Part shown: positions 8,213 to 15,999 of the stretch, piece after piece
Numbering within the stretch: the first letter of the stretch is position 1
How the letters are laid out: every line of letters begins with the position of its first letter
Assembly: GCF_900101045.1 (NCBI RefSeq)
Contig: NZ_FNFN01000001.1
Location: forward strand, 310,001-374,000
Source of the DNA: Nocardioides sp. YR527
GTDB taxonomy: Bacteria; Actinomycetota; Actinomycetes; Propionibacteriales; Nocardioidaceae
Direction of reading: 5' to 3'
DNA length: 64,000 nucleotides
Notes under the pieces: generated by a model
The model's input: only the letters and a program-made list of their open reading frames with translations
What the model was told of the DNA's origin: nothing
The model's database searches: none
Position numbers and translations under genes: made by a program

Positions 8213-9238
8213 GTGGGCAGTAGCGGAGACGTGCGAGTGGTCTGTCTCGGGGAGGCGATGGTCGTGCTGCGTCCGGAGGGCGACCAGTCGCTCGCCGCGG
8301 CGACGACCCTGCGCCGTTCGGTCGGTGGCGCCGAGGCCAACGTGGCCGGAGCCCTGACCGCGCTCGGGGTGCGGACCGCCTGGGTCTCGCGGCTCGGCCA
8401 GGACCCGTTCGGCGACGTCGTGACCGAGGACCTGGTCGCCCGCGACGTGGACGTCGAGGCAGAGCGCGATCCCGAGCGGCCCACAGGGCTCTACCTGAAG
8501 GAGCCCGCCCCCGGCGGCAGCCGCATGCACTACTACCGGGCAGGCTCCGCGGCGGCCGCGATGGACGCCGATCTGCTCGATCGCCCCGAGGTCGCGCGAG
8601 TGCTGGCCACGGCCGAGGTCGTGCACACCTCCGGCATCACCCTCGGAATCCTCGAGGAGGGTTCGGCGCTGGTCGCCCGCCTGCTGGCGTTGCGTGACGA
8701 GCTCGGCTTCCTGCTCAGCGTCGACCTCAACTGGCGTCCGGCGCTATGGGCCGGCCGCGACACCACGCCCCTGCTCGATCTGCTCCGGGCGGCCGACGTC
8801 GTCCTGCTCGGCGCCGACGAGGCTCGCGCGGCGCTCGGCGCGGACACCCCTGAGGACCTGCGTGAGCTCGTGGGCCAGCGGCCGCGGCTCGTGATCAAGG
8901 CCGACTCGCACGCCGCTGGAGAGCACGACCCGGACGGGCGCACGACCGAGGTGTCCGCTCTCCGCGTCGATGTCGTGGAGCCGGTGGGCGCCGGTGACGG
9001 CTTCGCGGCCGGCTATCTCGCCGCACTCGTCGACGGCGCCGGTCCGGTGGGCCGACTGCGCCAGGGTCACCTGGTCGCCGCGGGCGTGCTGGCCGTGGCC
9101 GGTGACCATGCGACACCGCCACCCGAGGACGTACGTTCGCGGCTGCTGGAGTGCTCCGAGAGCGACTGGGCCGCGACCCGGGTCAGCGCCCCCGGCATCG
9201 ACTCCCCGGCGCTCGCGGTGCGGGAGGGGATCCGATGA
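8213..9238 (+). CDS. kdgK: 2-keto-3-deoxygluconate kinase (PfkB family)
   Basis: A 341-residue ribokinase/PfkB-family kinase. Visible are the N-terminal VCLGEAMVVL strand, the substrate glycine pair in SVGGAEANVAGALTALG (about 39-55), and the ATP/anion-hole signature VGAGDGFAAGYLAAL with catalytic Asp (about 260-274). KDG kinases phosphorylate 2-keto-3-deoxygluconate to KDPG, which the aldolase encoded at 4497 would split. That partner supports KDG kinase over other PfkB sugars. The GTG start is preceded by GGGGAGGAG at 8-bp spacing. Its stop overlaps the iclR start (ATGA). Confidence 0.88.
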   Translation: MGSSGDVRVVCLGEAMVVLRPEGDQSLAAATTLRRSVGGAEANVAGALTALGVRTAWVSRLGQDPFGDVVTEDLVARDVDVEAERDPERPTGLYLKEPAPGGSRMHYYRAGSAAAAMDADLLDRPEVARVLATAEVVHTSGITLGILEEGSALVARLLALRDELGFLLSVDLNWRPALWAGRDTTPLLDLLRAADVVLLGADEARAALGADTPEDLRELVGQRPRLVIKADSHAAGEHDPDGRTTEVSALRVDVVEPVGAGDGFAAGYLAALVDGAGPVGRLRQGHLVAAGVLAVAGDHATPPPEDVRSRLLECSESDWAATRVSAPGIDSPALAVREGIR

Positions 9239-9984
9239 GCCAGAGTCTCTCCCGCGCGCTGCAGATCCTCATCGAGCTCGGTGAGGGCGAGCGTTCGCTC
9301 GACCAGGTGGCCGCCAGCCTCGAGGTCCACAAGACCACCGCGATGCGGCTGCTGCACACCCTGGAGGCCGACCGCTTCGTACGCCGCGACGACCGCCAGC
9401 GCTACCACCTCGGCTCCCGGCTGTTCGCGCTCGGCGGCGCCGCGCTCGCCCAGCACGCGATCCGCGACGTGGCCCAGCCCCACCTGGCCCGGCTCGCGGC
9501 CGAGACGGGCGGCCAGGCCGTCCACCTGGCTGCGTACGAGAACGGCACGGCCATCTATCTGGCCAAGGTGGAGAGCACCCACGCCGTGCGGATGTACTCC
9601 CGCGTCGGTCTGCCCGCCGCGCTGCACGCGACCGCGGTCGGCAAGGTGCTGGTCGCCGACCTGCCGCCGGGGGAGCGCGACGCCGTGATCGCGGGCATCG
9701 AGTTCCGGCCCTTCACCAGCCGCACCATCGCCGACGCGGCGGGTTACCGCGAGGTGCTCGCCCGCACGCGCGAGCAGGGCTGGGCCGAGGACGCCGCCGA
9801 GCACGAGGACTTCATCAACTGCGTCGGGGCGCCCGTACGCGACGAGGCCGGGCGCGTGGTCGCCGCGGTCTCCGTCTCCGTGCCCGACGTCATCCTGCCC
9901 CGCGAGGGGGTGCGCGCCCTGGTGCCGCAGCTCCTCGCCGCCACTGAAGCGATCTCCGCCGACTGGGCCGGCCGGAGCTCATGA
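9235..9984 (+). CDS. IclR-family transcriptional regulator
   Basis: A 249-residue regulator. A winged helix-turn-helix occupies about residues 3-60 (SLSRALQIL, VAASLEVHKTTAMRLLHTLE). An IclR effector domain of GAF type follows, with LHATAVGKVLVADLP and NCVGAPVRDEAGRVVAAVSVS. The start at 9235 overlaps the kinase stop; a longer reading from 9151 would run inside the kinase gene and lacks support. By position it should control the divergent operons through the 8104-8120 palindrome, with KDG or a related keto-sugar acid as effector (inference). It is cotranscribed with its neighbours and hence probably autoregulated. Confidence 0.92.
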   Translation: MSQSLSRALQILIELGEGERSLDQVAASLEVHKTTAMRLLHTLEADRFVRRDDRQRYHLGSRLFALGGAALAQHAIRDVAQPHLARLAAETGGQAVHLAAYENGTAIYLAKVESTHAVRMYSRVGLPAALHATAVGKVLVADLPPGERDAVIAGIEFRPFTSRTIADAAGYREVLARTREQGWAEDAAEHEDFINCVGAPVRDEAGRVVAAVSVSVPDVILPREGVRALVPQLLAATEAISADWAGRSS

Positions 9985-10004
9985 CACCACCCGAGAGGAA
10001 CCAC

Positions 10005-10409
10005 ATGTCCGACATTTGCATCTCCACCGACCAGGCCCCTGCCCCCGCGCACACCTTCTCCCAGGGGGTCGTCCGCGGCGGCCTGATCCAGGTCTCCGGC
10101 CAGGGCCCGGTCGACCCCGCCACGAACGAGTACCTGTTCCCCGGCGACGTGAAAGCCCAGACCGTCCGCACCTTGGCGAACGTCGAGGCCATCTTGGCCG
10201 CCGCCGGCGCGGGCTTCGAGGACGTACTCATGCTCCGGGTCTACCTGACCACCCGCGACGACTTCGCCGCGATGAACGAGGCCTACGGCGAGTTCATCGG
10301 CTCGCGGGTCGCCGAGGGCGGCATCCTCCCGTGCCGCACCACCGTGATGACCGGCCTGCCGCGTGAGGAGATGCTCGTCGAGATCGACGCGCTCGCCGTG
10401 GCCCGTTAG
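10005..10409 (+). CDS. RidA-family enamine/imine deaminase
   Basis: A 134-residue RidA/YjgF protein. These trimers hydrolyse reactive enamine/imine intermediates released by PLP-dependent dehydratases, giving a 2-keto acid and ammonia. Family segments are VSGQGPVDPATNEYLFPGDV, LMLRVYLTT with the conserved Arg that contacts substrate carboxylate, and the C-terminal EMLVEIDALA. I chose ATG 10005, preceded by AGAGGAA, over ATG 9981. Its presence supports an enamine-producing elimination by the PLP enzyme encoded at 6756. Its stop codon overlaps that of the convergent acyltransferase gene. Confidence 0.92.
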   Translation: MSDICISTDQAPAPAHTFSQGVVRGGLIQVSGQGPVDPATNEYLFPGDVKAQTVRTLANVEAILAAAGAGFEDVLMLRVYLTTRDDFAAMNEAYGEFIGSRVAEGGILPCRTTVMTGLPREEMLVEIDALAVAR

Positions 10410-12580
10410 CCGATGACCCGGGCGAGCTCCCGGCTGAGGTAGGGCGCCAGGGTGCGGGCGTAGCGCGAGGTGATGTGGTTGCCGTCGCGGTAGACGATGA
10501 CGTTGCCGATCACCGCCGGGCAGACCTCGTCCCCGCAGAACAGGCGGGTCAGGTCGACCAGGTGCGCGTTGGGATCGCGCGGGACCGCGTCACGGTGCGG
10601 GTCCTCGACGAGTACGTCGGTGCGCGGCCGCCCGCACGCCTCGCCCGCGGTCTCGGGGGAGTGCCGCTGGATACAGCCCAGCGTGGTGCGGAGGTAGGCG
10701 GCGTTGTCGGGCTCGAACATCGGGTTGTCGACGAGCGCGATCACCGGGACCCGCTTCGAGGGCCGGTGGCTCCAGGCCTCGACCAGACCGTTGACCGTGG
10801 ACTCGTACGGCGTCTCGCCGGCCAGCGGCTGGGTCGTCTTGCGGGCCGAGTGGGTCACGATGATCGCGTCGAGGTCGTGTTGTTCGGGGGCGCGCAGGTA
10901 GGCCTCGAGCTGCCGGTTCCACTCCGCGCAGGCGGGGCGGTTGTCGGAGATGTTCTGCCCGAGCGGCCGGGTGTTCCAGTGGCAGGCGGCGCGGGCGGCG
11001 ACGTCGATGCGCCAGTTGCGCTGGTCGCCGATCAGGTCGAGCGCGCCGACCGGGGCGACCGCATGGGAGTCGCCGACCATCAGCAGCCGCTTCTGGTAGC
11101 CCTCGACCGTCCCGTTCGGACAGGCGGTGAAGCGCACCGGACGCTCCTCGAAGGACCAGCACTCGCCCCGGTTCTCGTCGTCCGCGCCGATCGCGGCCAC
11201 CGCCGGGATCAGCTGGCCGCGCAGGTCGGGGTTGCGGCACGAGCCTTCCGCGGAGCTCACCTCCAGCGCGGACGCACCGAGACACTCGGTCGTGAACGGG
11301 TCGGCGGTGGCGAGCCGGGCCGCCGCCGCGATCGCCCTGTCCTCCGAGTGGTCGATCGCGGCAAGCCCGCTCCAGCCGGCCCCGACCGCGACCACGAGGG
11401 CGGCCAGGGTGGCGACCAGGGCTCGTGGACCGCCGGGTCTGATGACGTACGTCTGGACCTGGCGGGTGACGAGGCGGTTGGTCGCCCAGGCGAGCAGGAT
11501 CGAGACGATCAGCACGCCGGCGGCCGAAGCGATGGTGAGCCGCTCCTCGCCGCTGTAGTAGAGCCAGGCGATCAGCAGCGGCCAGTGCCACAGGTAGAGC
11601 TCGTAGGAGATGTCGGCGACGAACCGCAGTGGAGGTGTCTCCAGCAGGCGCCGCGGCCCACGCGGTGACGGGGTGGAGCCGACCATCACCAGCAGCGCCC
11701 CCGCGACCGGCCACAGGGCCGGCGGCCCCGGGAAGTGGTCGGCGCCGTCCATCACGAAACCGCAGGTCACGACCAGGGCGAGCCCGGTCCACGCGGCGTA
11801 CGGCTTGATCGTCTCGGGCAGGCTCAGGCGCCGCAGAGCGAGCGCGGCCAGGGCGCCGGCGGCGATCTCCCAGAAGCGGGTGAGGGAGTTGAAGTACGCG
11901 GCCGCCTGGTCGGTCCCGGAGACCTTGATCGCGTAGGCGAAGGAGAGCGTGAAAGCCACCGTGGTCAGCACGAACAGCACCCGCGCGAGGCTGAGCCGCC
12001 CGCGCAGTCGGCCGCGGGCCACCACGCGGAGGGCCAGGGCGAGCCCGACGACCACCAGCGGCCACAGCAGGAAGAACTGCCCCTGCACCGCGAGCGACCA
12101 GAAGTGCTGCACCGGCGTCGAGGACGGCCCGGCGGCGCCGTAGGAGAGCTGGCTGGCGATGAGCTCCCAGTTGAGCGTGTACGTCGCGGCCGCCACGATC
12201 TCGCGCGTGGTCTGCGCCCACAGCGTCTGCGGCATGAAGGCCACCATCAGCGCCGCCGTCGCGGCCAGCACGATCAGCGCCGGCGCGGCGAGCCGCGCGA
12301 ACGTACGTCCGTAGTGCTCGCCCAGCCTCACCTGGTTGCGTTCGGCCCTGCCCACCAGCGACCGGGTGGCGAGGAAGCCGGAGATCACCAGGAAGACGTC
12401 GATCCCGCCCGAGACCCGGCCGTTGCCGAAGAGATGGAAGGCGACCACGAGCGCCAGGGCGATGCCGCGCAGGCCGTGGATCTCGCTGATGTGTCCAGAG
12501 GTGTGCCCAGATTTGGGGCTGTTGGGATCGCTGTCGGCCCGGCTGGTCGTGGGCGTGCGGAAATCCAAGATGGCGGTCAC
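10406..12580 (-). CDS. OafA/YrhL-type membrane acyltransferase with SGNH domain
   Basis: A 724-residue two-domain protein. The N-terminal half (about residues 30-390) is an acyltransferase-3 domain with about ten helices; GLRGIALALVVAFHLFG carries the conserved Arg and His. The C-terminal half (about 420-724) is an extracytoplasmic SGNH domain with nucleophile motif VGDSHA (about 501-506) and a terminal DGNHIT. Such proteins O-acetylate cell-wall or exported polysaccharides. The start is GTG 12580 without a clear ribosome site; a TTG a few codons later is possible. It has no obvious functional tie to the catabolic genes. Confidence 0.9.
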   Translation of the reverse strand: MTAILDFRTPTTSRADSDPNSPKSGHTSGHISEIHGLRGIALALVVAFHLFGNGRVSGGIDVFLVISGFLATRSLVGRAERNQVRLGEHYGRTFARLAAPALIVLAATAALMVAFMPQTLWAQTTREIVAAATYTLNWELIASQLSYGAAGPSSTPVQHFWSLAVQGQFFLLWPLVVVGLALALRVVARGRLRGRLSLARVLFVLTTVAFTLSFAYAIKVSGTDQAAAYFNSLTRFWEIAAGALAALALRRLSLPETIKPYAAWTGLALVVTCGFVMDGADHFPGPPALWPVAGALLVMVGSTPSPRGPRRLLETPPLRFVADISYELYLWHWPLLIAWLYYSGEERLTIASAAGVLIVSILLAWATNRLVTRQVQTYVIRPGGPRALVATLAALVVAVGAGWSGLAAIDHSEDRAIAAAARLATADPFTTECLGASALEVSSAEGSCRNPDLRGQLIPAVAAIGADDENRGECWSFEERPVRFTACPNGTVEGYQKRLLMVGDSHAVAPVGALDLIGDQRNWRIDVAARAACHWNTRPLGQNISDNRPACAEWNRQLEAYLRAPEQHDLDAIIVTHSARKTTQPLAGETPYESTVNGLVEAWSHRPSKRVPVIALVDNPMFEPDNAAYLRTTLGCIQRHSPETAGEACGRPRTDVLVEDPHRDAVPRDPNAHLVDLTRLFCGDEVCPAVIGNVIVYRDGNHITSRYARTLAPYLSRELARVIG

Positions 12581-12680
12581 GTGATCGCTGTTCTAGTGGG
12601 CGTTGACGGGTGGGAGCCGTCGCACCGTAACGAGCAGCGGTGACGTGAAGGCGTACGGCCGTTATCAATCCGCCGTCGAG

Positions 12681-12719
12681 ATCTCCTCAGAACCGCTTCA
12701 TATCGCTGCTGAAGGAGAT
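12681..12719. promoter_or_regulatory. Imperfect inverted repeat upstream of sugar ABC operon
   Basis: ATCTCCTCAG (12681-12690) pairs with CTGAAGGAGAT (12709-12719) apart from one bulged base. It could be an operator or a leader hairpin. CGTTATCAA at 12660-12668 resembles half of the LacI-type site at 17072-17091. Confidence 0.3.
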
Positions 12720-12734
12720 AGGTTGCACCCCGAC

Positions 12735-12748
12735 GTGACATAGATCAC
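12735..12748. promoter_or_regulatory. CRP/GlxR-like binding site
   Basis: GTGACATAGATCAC is a GTGA-N6-TCAC palindrome, the core of the CRP/GlxR consensus TGTGA-N6-TCACA. It ends 23 bp before the ATG of the XylF-like gene and suggests cAMP-linked carbon control. A second, similar site precedes the next importer operon. Confidence 0.6.
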
Positions 12749-12771
12749 ACCCAGGACTGAGGAGTTCGACG

Positions 12772-13890
12772 ATGAACACGCACAAGATCGGCCGCCTGAT
12801 GGCGGTCGCAGCGGTGGCGACCCTGTCGACCGCATCGCTCGTGGCATGTGGAGGCTCGGATGACGATGGCGACTCGGGAGACTCGGGCGGCACCGACGTC
12901 GGAGTGATCCTGCCCGACGCGACCACGTCTCCCCGATGGGAGTCCCAGGACCGGCCCAACCTCGAGAAGGCGTTCGCCGATGCCGGCCTCGAGGCCACGA
13001 TCCAGAACGCCCAGGGCGACACCGCGAAGTTCGGTCAGCTGTGCGACAGCATGATCAACGAGAACGTCAAGGTCATCATCATCACCAACCTCGACTCCGA
13101 GTCGGGCGCGGCCTGCCTGAAGAAGGCGGCGGACGCGGGCGTGACGAGCATCGACTACGACCGGCTGACGCTCAACGGCGGCGCCTCCTACTACGTCTCC
13201 TTCGACAACGTGAAGGTCGGCGAGCTGATGGGCGCAGGCCTCGACGCGTGCATCACCGAAGCGGGCAAGACCGGCGGCAACATCGTCTACGTCAACGGCG
13301 CGGCCACCGACAACAACGCGGCCCTGTTCAAGTCGGGCTACGAGAAGGCGCTCGAGCCGAAGATCGCCGACGGCACCTACAAGCTCGTCGGTGACCAGTC
13401 GGGCGAGTGGGACGCCACCAAGGCCGGTGAGGTCTTCGACCAGATGTACACCGCCAACGACGGAAAGATCGACGGCGTGGTCTCCGCCAACGACACCATG
13501 GCCGGCGGCATCATCGCGCGGCTGAAGGCCAACAACGCGCAGGGCAAGATCCCGGTGACCGGCCAGGACGCCTCGGTCGAGGGTCTGCAGAACATCCTGC
13601 AGGGCTTCCAGTGCGGCACCGTCTACAAGAACACCGAGCTCGAGGCCAAGGCTGCCTCCGACCTGGCGATCGCGCTGATCGAGGGTGACGAGGACGCCGC
13701 CGCGGAGCTGGCCACCGGCTCCGTGGAGGACACCGAGGCAGGCAAGGACGTGCCCTCGGTGCTCGCCGAGCCCGTCTGGGTCACCAAGGAGAGCGTCAAG
13801 ACGGTCATCGAGGACGGTCAGGCCGACGCCGCCGAGGTGTGCGCCGGCGCGATCGCCGACCTGTGCACCGAGAACGGCGTGCCTCAGTGA
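12772..13890 (+). CDS. XylF/ChvE-type sugar-binding lipoprotein
   Basis: A 372-residue periplasmic-binding-like lipoprotein of a CUT2 pentose/monosaccharide importer. The N-terminus has a basic region, a hydrophobic stretch and a lipobox (SLVACGG, Cys about 26), then an acidic Gly/Ser linker. The binding fold begins with DVGVILPDATTSPRW, followed by KVIIITNLDSESG and VTSIDYDRL. The last resembles the XylF family, whose members bind D-xylose. The xylA-xylB genes in the same region support xylose. The gene is coupled to the ATPase gene by a GTGA overlap. Confidence 0.9.
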   Translation: MNTHKIGRLMAVAAVATLSTASLVACGGSDDDGDSGDSGGTDVGVILPDATTSPRWESQDRPNLEKAFADAGLEATIQNAQGDTAKFGQLCDSMINENVKVIIITNLDSESGAACLKKAADAGVTSIDYDRLTLNGGASYYVSFDNVKVGELMGAGLDACITEAGKTGGNIVYVNGAATDNNAALFKSGYEKALEPKIADGTYKLVGDQSGEWDATKAGEVFDQMYTANDGKIDGVVSANDTMAGGIIARLKANNAQGKIPVTGQDASVEGLQNILQGFQCGTVYKNTELEAKAASDLAIALIEGDEDAAAELATGSVEDTEAGKDVPSVLAEPVWVTKESVKTVIEDGQADAAEVCAGAIADLCTENGVPQ

Positions 13891-14636
13891 GTTCGCTGCT
13901 GGAGCTGCACGGCGTCGAGAAGTCCTTCGGCGCCGTGCAGGTCCTGCGCGGAGTGGACCTCTCGGTGCAGGCGGGCCGGGTCACCGCGCTCGTCGGCGAC
14001 AACGGCGCAGGCAAGAGCACCCTGGTCAAGGGAATGGCCGGGATCCATCTCTTCGACGCCGGTGACTACCTCTTCGAGGGAGAGCCGGTGAAGGTGACCA
14101 ACCCCAAGGACGCCGCCGCGCTCGGGATCGAGGTCGTCTACCAGGACCTCGCGCTGTGCGACAACCTCGACGTCGTCCACAACATGTTCCTCGGCCGGGA
14201 GATGAAACGCCTCCGGCTGGTCGACGAGGACAGCATGGAGCAGCGCGCTCGCGAGACCCTCGACGGTCTCTCGGTGCGTACGCTGAAATCGGTGCGTACG
14301 CCGGTGGCCTCCCTCTCCGGTGGCCAGCGCCAGACCGTGGCGATCGCCCGCGCCGTGCTGTGGAACTCGAAGCTGGTCATCCTCGACGAGCCGACCGCGG
14401 CTCTCGGCGTGGCGCAGACCGAGCAGGTGCTCCGGCTCGTTCGTCGCCTGGCCGACCGGGGTCTCGGCGTCCTGCTGATCAGCCACAACCTCAACGACGT
14501 CTTCGAGGTCGCCGACGACATCGCGGTCCTGTACCTGGGCGGCATGGTCGGGCAGATCGAGGCCGCCTCCACCACGCGCGAGCGGGTGGTGCAGGCGATC
14601 ACCACGGGCGTCGTTCCCGAGGGAGGTGCGGCATGA
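13887..14636 (+). CDS. Sugar ABC importer ATPase, single-domain
   Basis: A 249-residue ATPase starting at GTG 13887 within the stop of the binding-protein gene. Walker A is VGDNGAGKSTLVKGMAG (about 37-53), the signature LSGGQRQTVAIARAVLW, Walker B LVILDEPTAALG and the switch LLISHNL. XylG/RbsA proteins usually have two tandem ATPase halves (about 500 residues); this one has only one, as in FrcA-type systems. Two copies would serve the permease. A longer reading from 13839 overlaps the previous gene and is not needed. Confidence 0.93.
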   Translation: MSSLLELHGVEKSFGAVQVLRGVDLSVQAGRVTALVGDNGAGKSTLVKGMAGIHLFDAGDYLFEGEPVKVTNPKDAAALGIEVVYQDLALCDNLDVVHNMFLGREMKRLRLVDEDSMEQRARETLDGLSVRTLKSVRTPVASLSGGQRQTVAIARAVLWNSKLVILDEPTAALGVAQTEQVLRLVRRLADRGLGVLLISHNLNDVFEVADDIAVLYLGGMVGQIEAASTTRERVVQAITTGVVPEGGAA

Positions 14637-15901
14637 GTATCGACACCGATGACCCGACCATCGCTGCGGCACCGGACCCGGAGCCCGACAACTCGCTTGC
14701 CGGGATCTTCCGGGCCTACATGGCCAAGCTCAGGGGAGGCGAGGTCGGTTCGCTGCCGGCGGTGCTGGGTCTGATCGCGCTGGTCGTGGTCTTCTCCGCG
14801 CTGCGTCCCGAGCAGTTCACCAACTCGTTCAACTTCGCCAACCTGATCGGCCAGTCGGCAGGCGTGACCGTGCTCGCGATGGGCCTGGTCTTCGTGCTGC
14901 TGCTGGGCGAGATCGACCTGTCGGCCGGGTTCGCGGGCGGGACGTGCGCCGGGGTGCTCGGGGTGTGCCTGACCCGGCAGGAGTGGCCACTGGTCCCGGC
15001 GCTGCTGGCGGCTCTCCTCACCGGGGCGCTGATCGGCCTGCTCATCGGGCTGCTGGTGGCCAGGCTCGGGATCCCGTCGTTCGTGGTCACGCTGGCCGCG
15101 TTCCTCGGGCTGCAGGGCGTGCTCCTGACGATGATCGGCGAGGGCGGGACGATCCCCATCCGCAACGACTTCATCAACGGCCTCAACAACTCCAACCTGC
15201 CGGTCTGGCTCGGCTGGGTGCTCGGCGTCGTCTGCATCGTGGGCTATGCGGGCTCGACGTACGTCACCGATGCGCGCCGCCGCGCCAAGAACCTCACCGT
15301 GCAGCCGATCCTGCTGTGGGCGCTGAAGACCGGGCTGCTGACGGTCGTGGTGCTCGCCGTGGTCGGCTACCTCTCCGTCGAGCGCAGCCGCAACCCGGCG
15401 CTGACCTCGCTCAAAGGGGTACCCGTCTCGCTGGTGGTGATCGTGGGGCTGCTGATCATGCTCACGTTCATGCTGACCCGCACCGGCTGGGGCAGGCACG
15501 TCTACGCGGTCGGTGGCAACGCCGAGGCGGCACGCAGGGCCGGGATCAACGTGTTCCGGGTGCGCCTGTCGTGCTTCATCCTCTGCTCCACCATGGCGGC
15601 GGTCGCCGGCATCATGATCGCCAGCCGGACCAACTCGGTGAACCCGAACACGGGCGGCGAGACGACCCTGCTGTACGCCGTGGGCGCCGCCGTCATCGGC
15701 GGCACCTCGCTCTTCGGCGGCAAGGGCCGGGTCATCGACGCCGTCATCGGTGGCACCGTGGTGGCGGTCATCGACAACGGGATGGGCCTGCTCGACCAGC
15801 CCCAGGGCACCGTGTGGATGGTCACCGGCCTGGTCCTCCTGGTCGCTGCGAGCGTCGACGCGCTCTCCCGGCGCCGGGCATCGGCTACCGGGCACGTGTA
15901 G
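14633..15901 (+). CDS. XylH-type sugar ABC importer permease
   Basis: A 422-residue CUT2 permease with about ten or more helices. Family motifs are LVFVLLLGEIDLSAGFAGG (about 87-105), ARLGIPSFVVTLAAFLGLQG (about 143-162) and AVGGNAEAARRAGINV (about 291-306). The central extra length matches XylH more than RbsC. ATG 14633 overlaps the ATPase stop. It is the last gene of the three-gene importer operon and is followed at once by a long hairpin. The substrate is probably xylose (inference). Confidence 0.92.
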   Translation: MSIDTDDPTIAAAPDPEPDNSLAGIFRAYMAKLRGGEVGSLPAVLGLIALVVVFSALRPEQFTNSFNFANLIGQSAGVTVLAMGLVFVLLLGEIDLSAGFAGGTCAGVLGVCLTRQEWPLVPALLAALLTGALIGLLIGLLVARLGIPSFVVTLAAFLGLQGVLLTMIGEGGTIPIRNDFINGLNNSNLPVWLGWVLGVVCIVGYAGSTYVTDARRRAKNLTVQPILLWALKTGLLTVVVLAVVGYLSVERSRNPALTSLKGVPVSLVVIVGLLIMLTFMLTRTGWGRHVYAVGGNAEAARRAGINVFRVRLSCFILCSTMAAVAGIMIASRTNSVNPNTGGETTLLYAVGAAVIGGTSLFGGKGRVIDAVIGGTVVAVIDNGMGLLDQPQGTVWMVTGLVLLVAASVDALSRRRASATGHV

Positions 15902-15920
15902 CGGGGCGTTCCTTCGTCAC

Positions 15921-15988
15921 GGTATGCAGGCGAAGGCGCACATCCCCAGCGGAACTCCGCGCGGGATGTGCGCCTTTCGCTGCATACC
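15921..15988. terminator. Long hairpin, bidirectional terminator
   Basis: A 68-bp inverted repeat: the arm starting GGTATGCAG and ending GCGCACATCCC (15921-15946) pairs with 15963-15988 except for a small internal loop. It lies between the converging permease and LacI genes. It has no strong T-tract, but its length suits two-way termination. Confidence 0.75.
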
Positions 15989-15999
15989 CTGCTGAAGGT

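Noticed and set aside
14156..14632. N-terminal extension of the XylH-type permease frame
   Set aside because: It overlaps the ATPase gene out of frame; ATG 14633 with stop overlap is the natural start.
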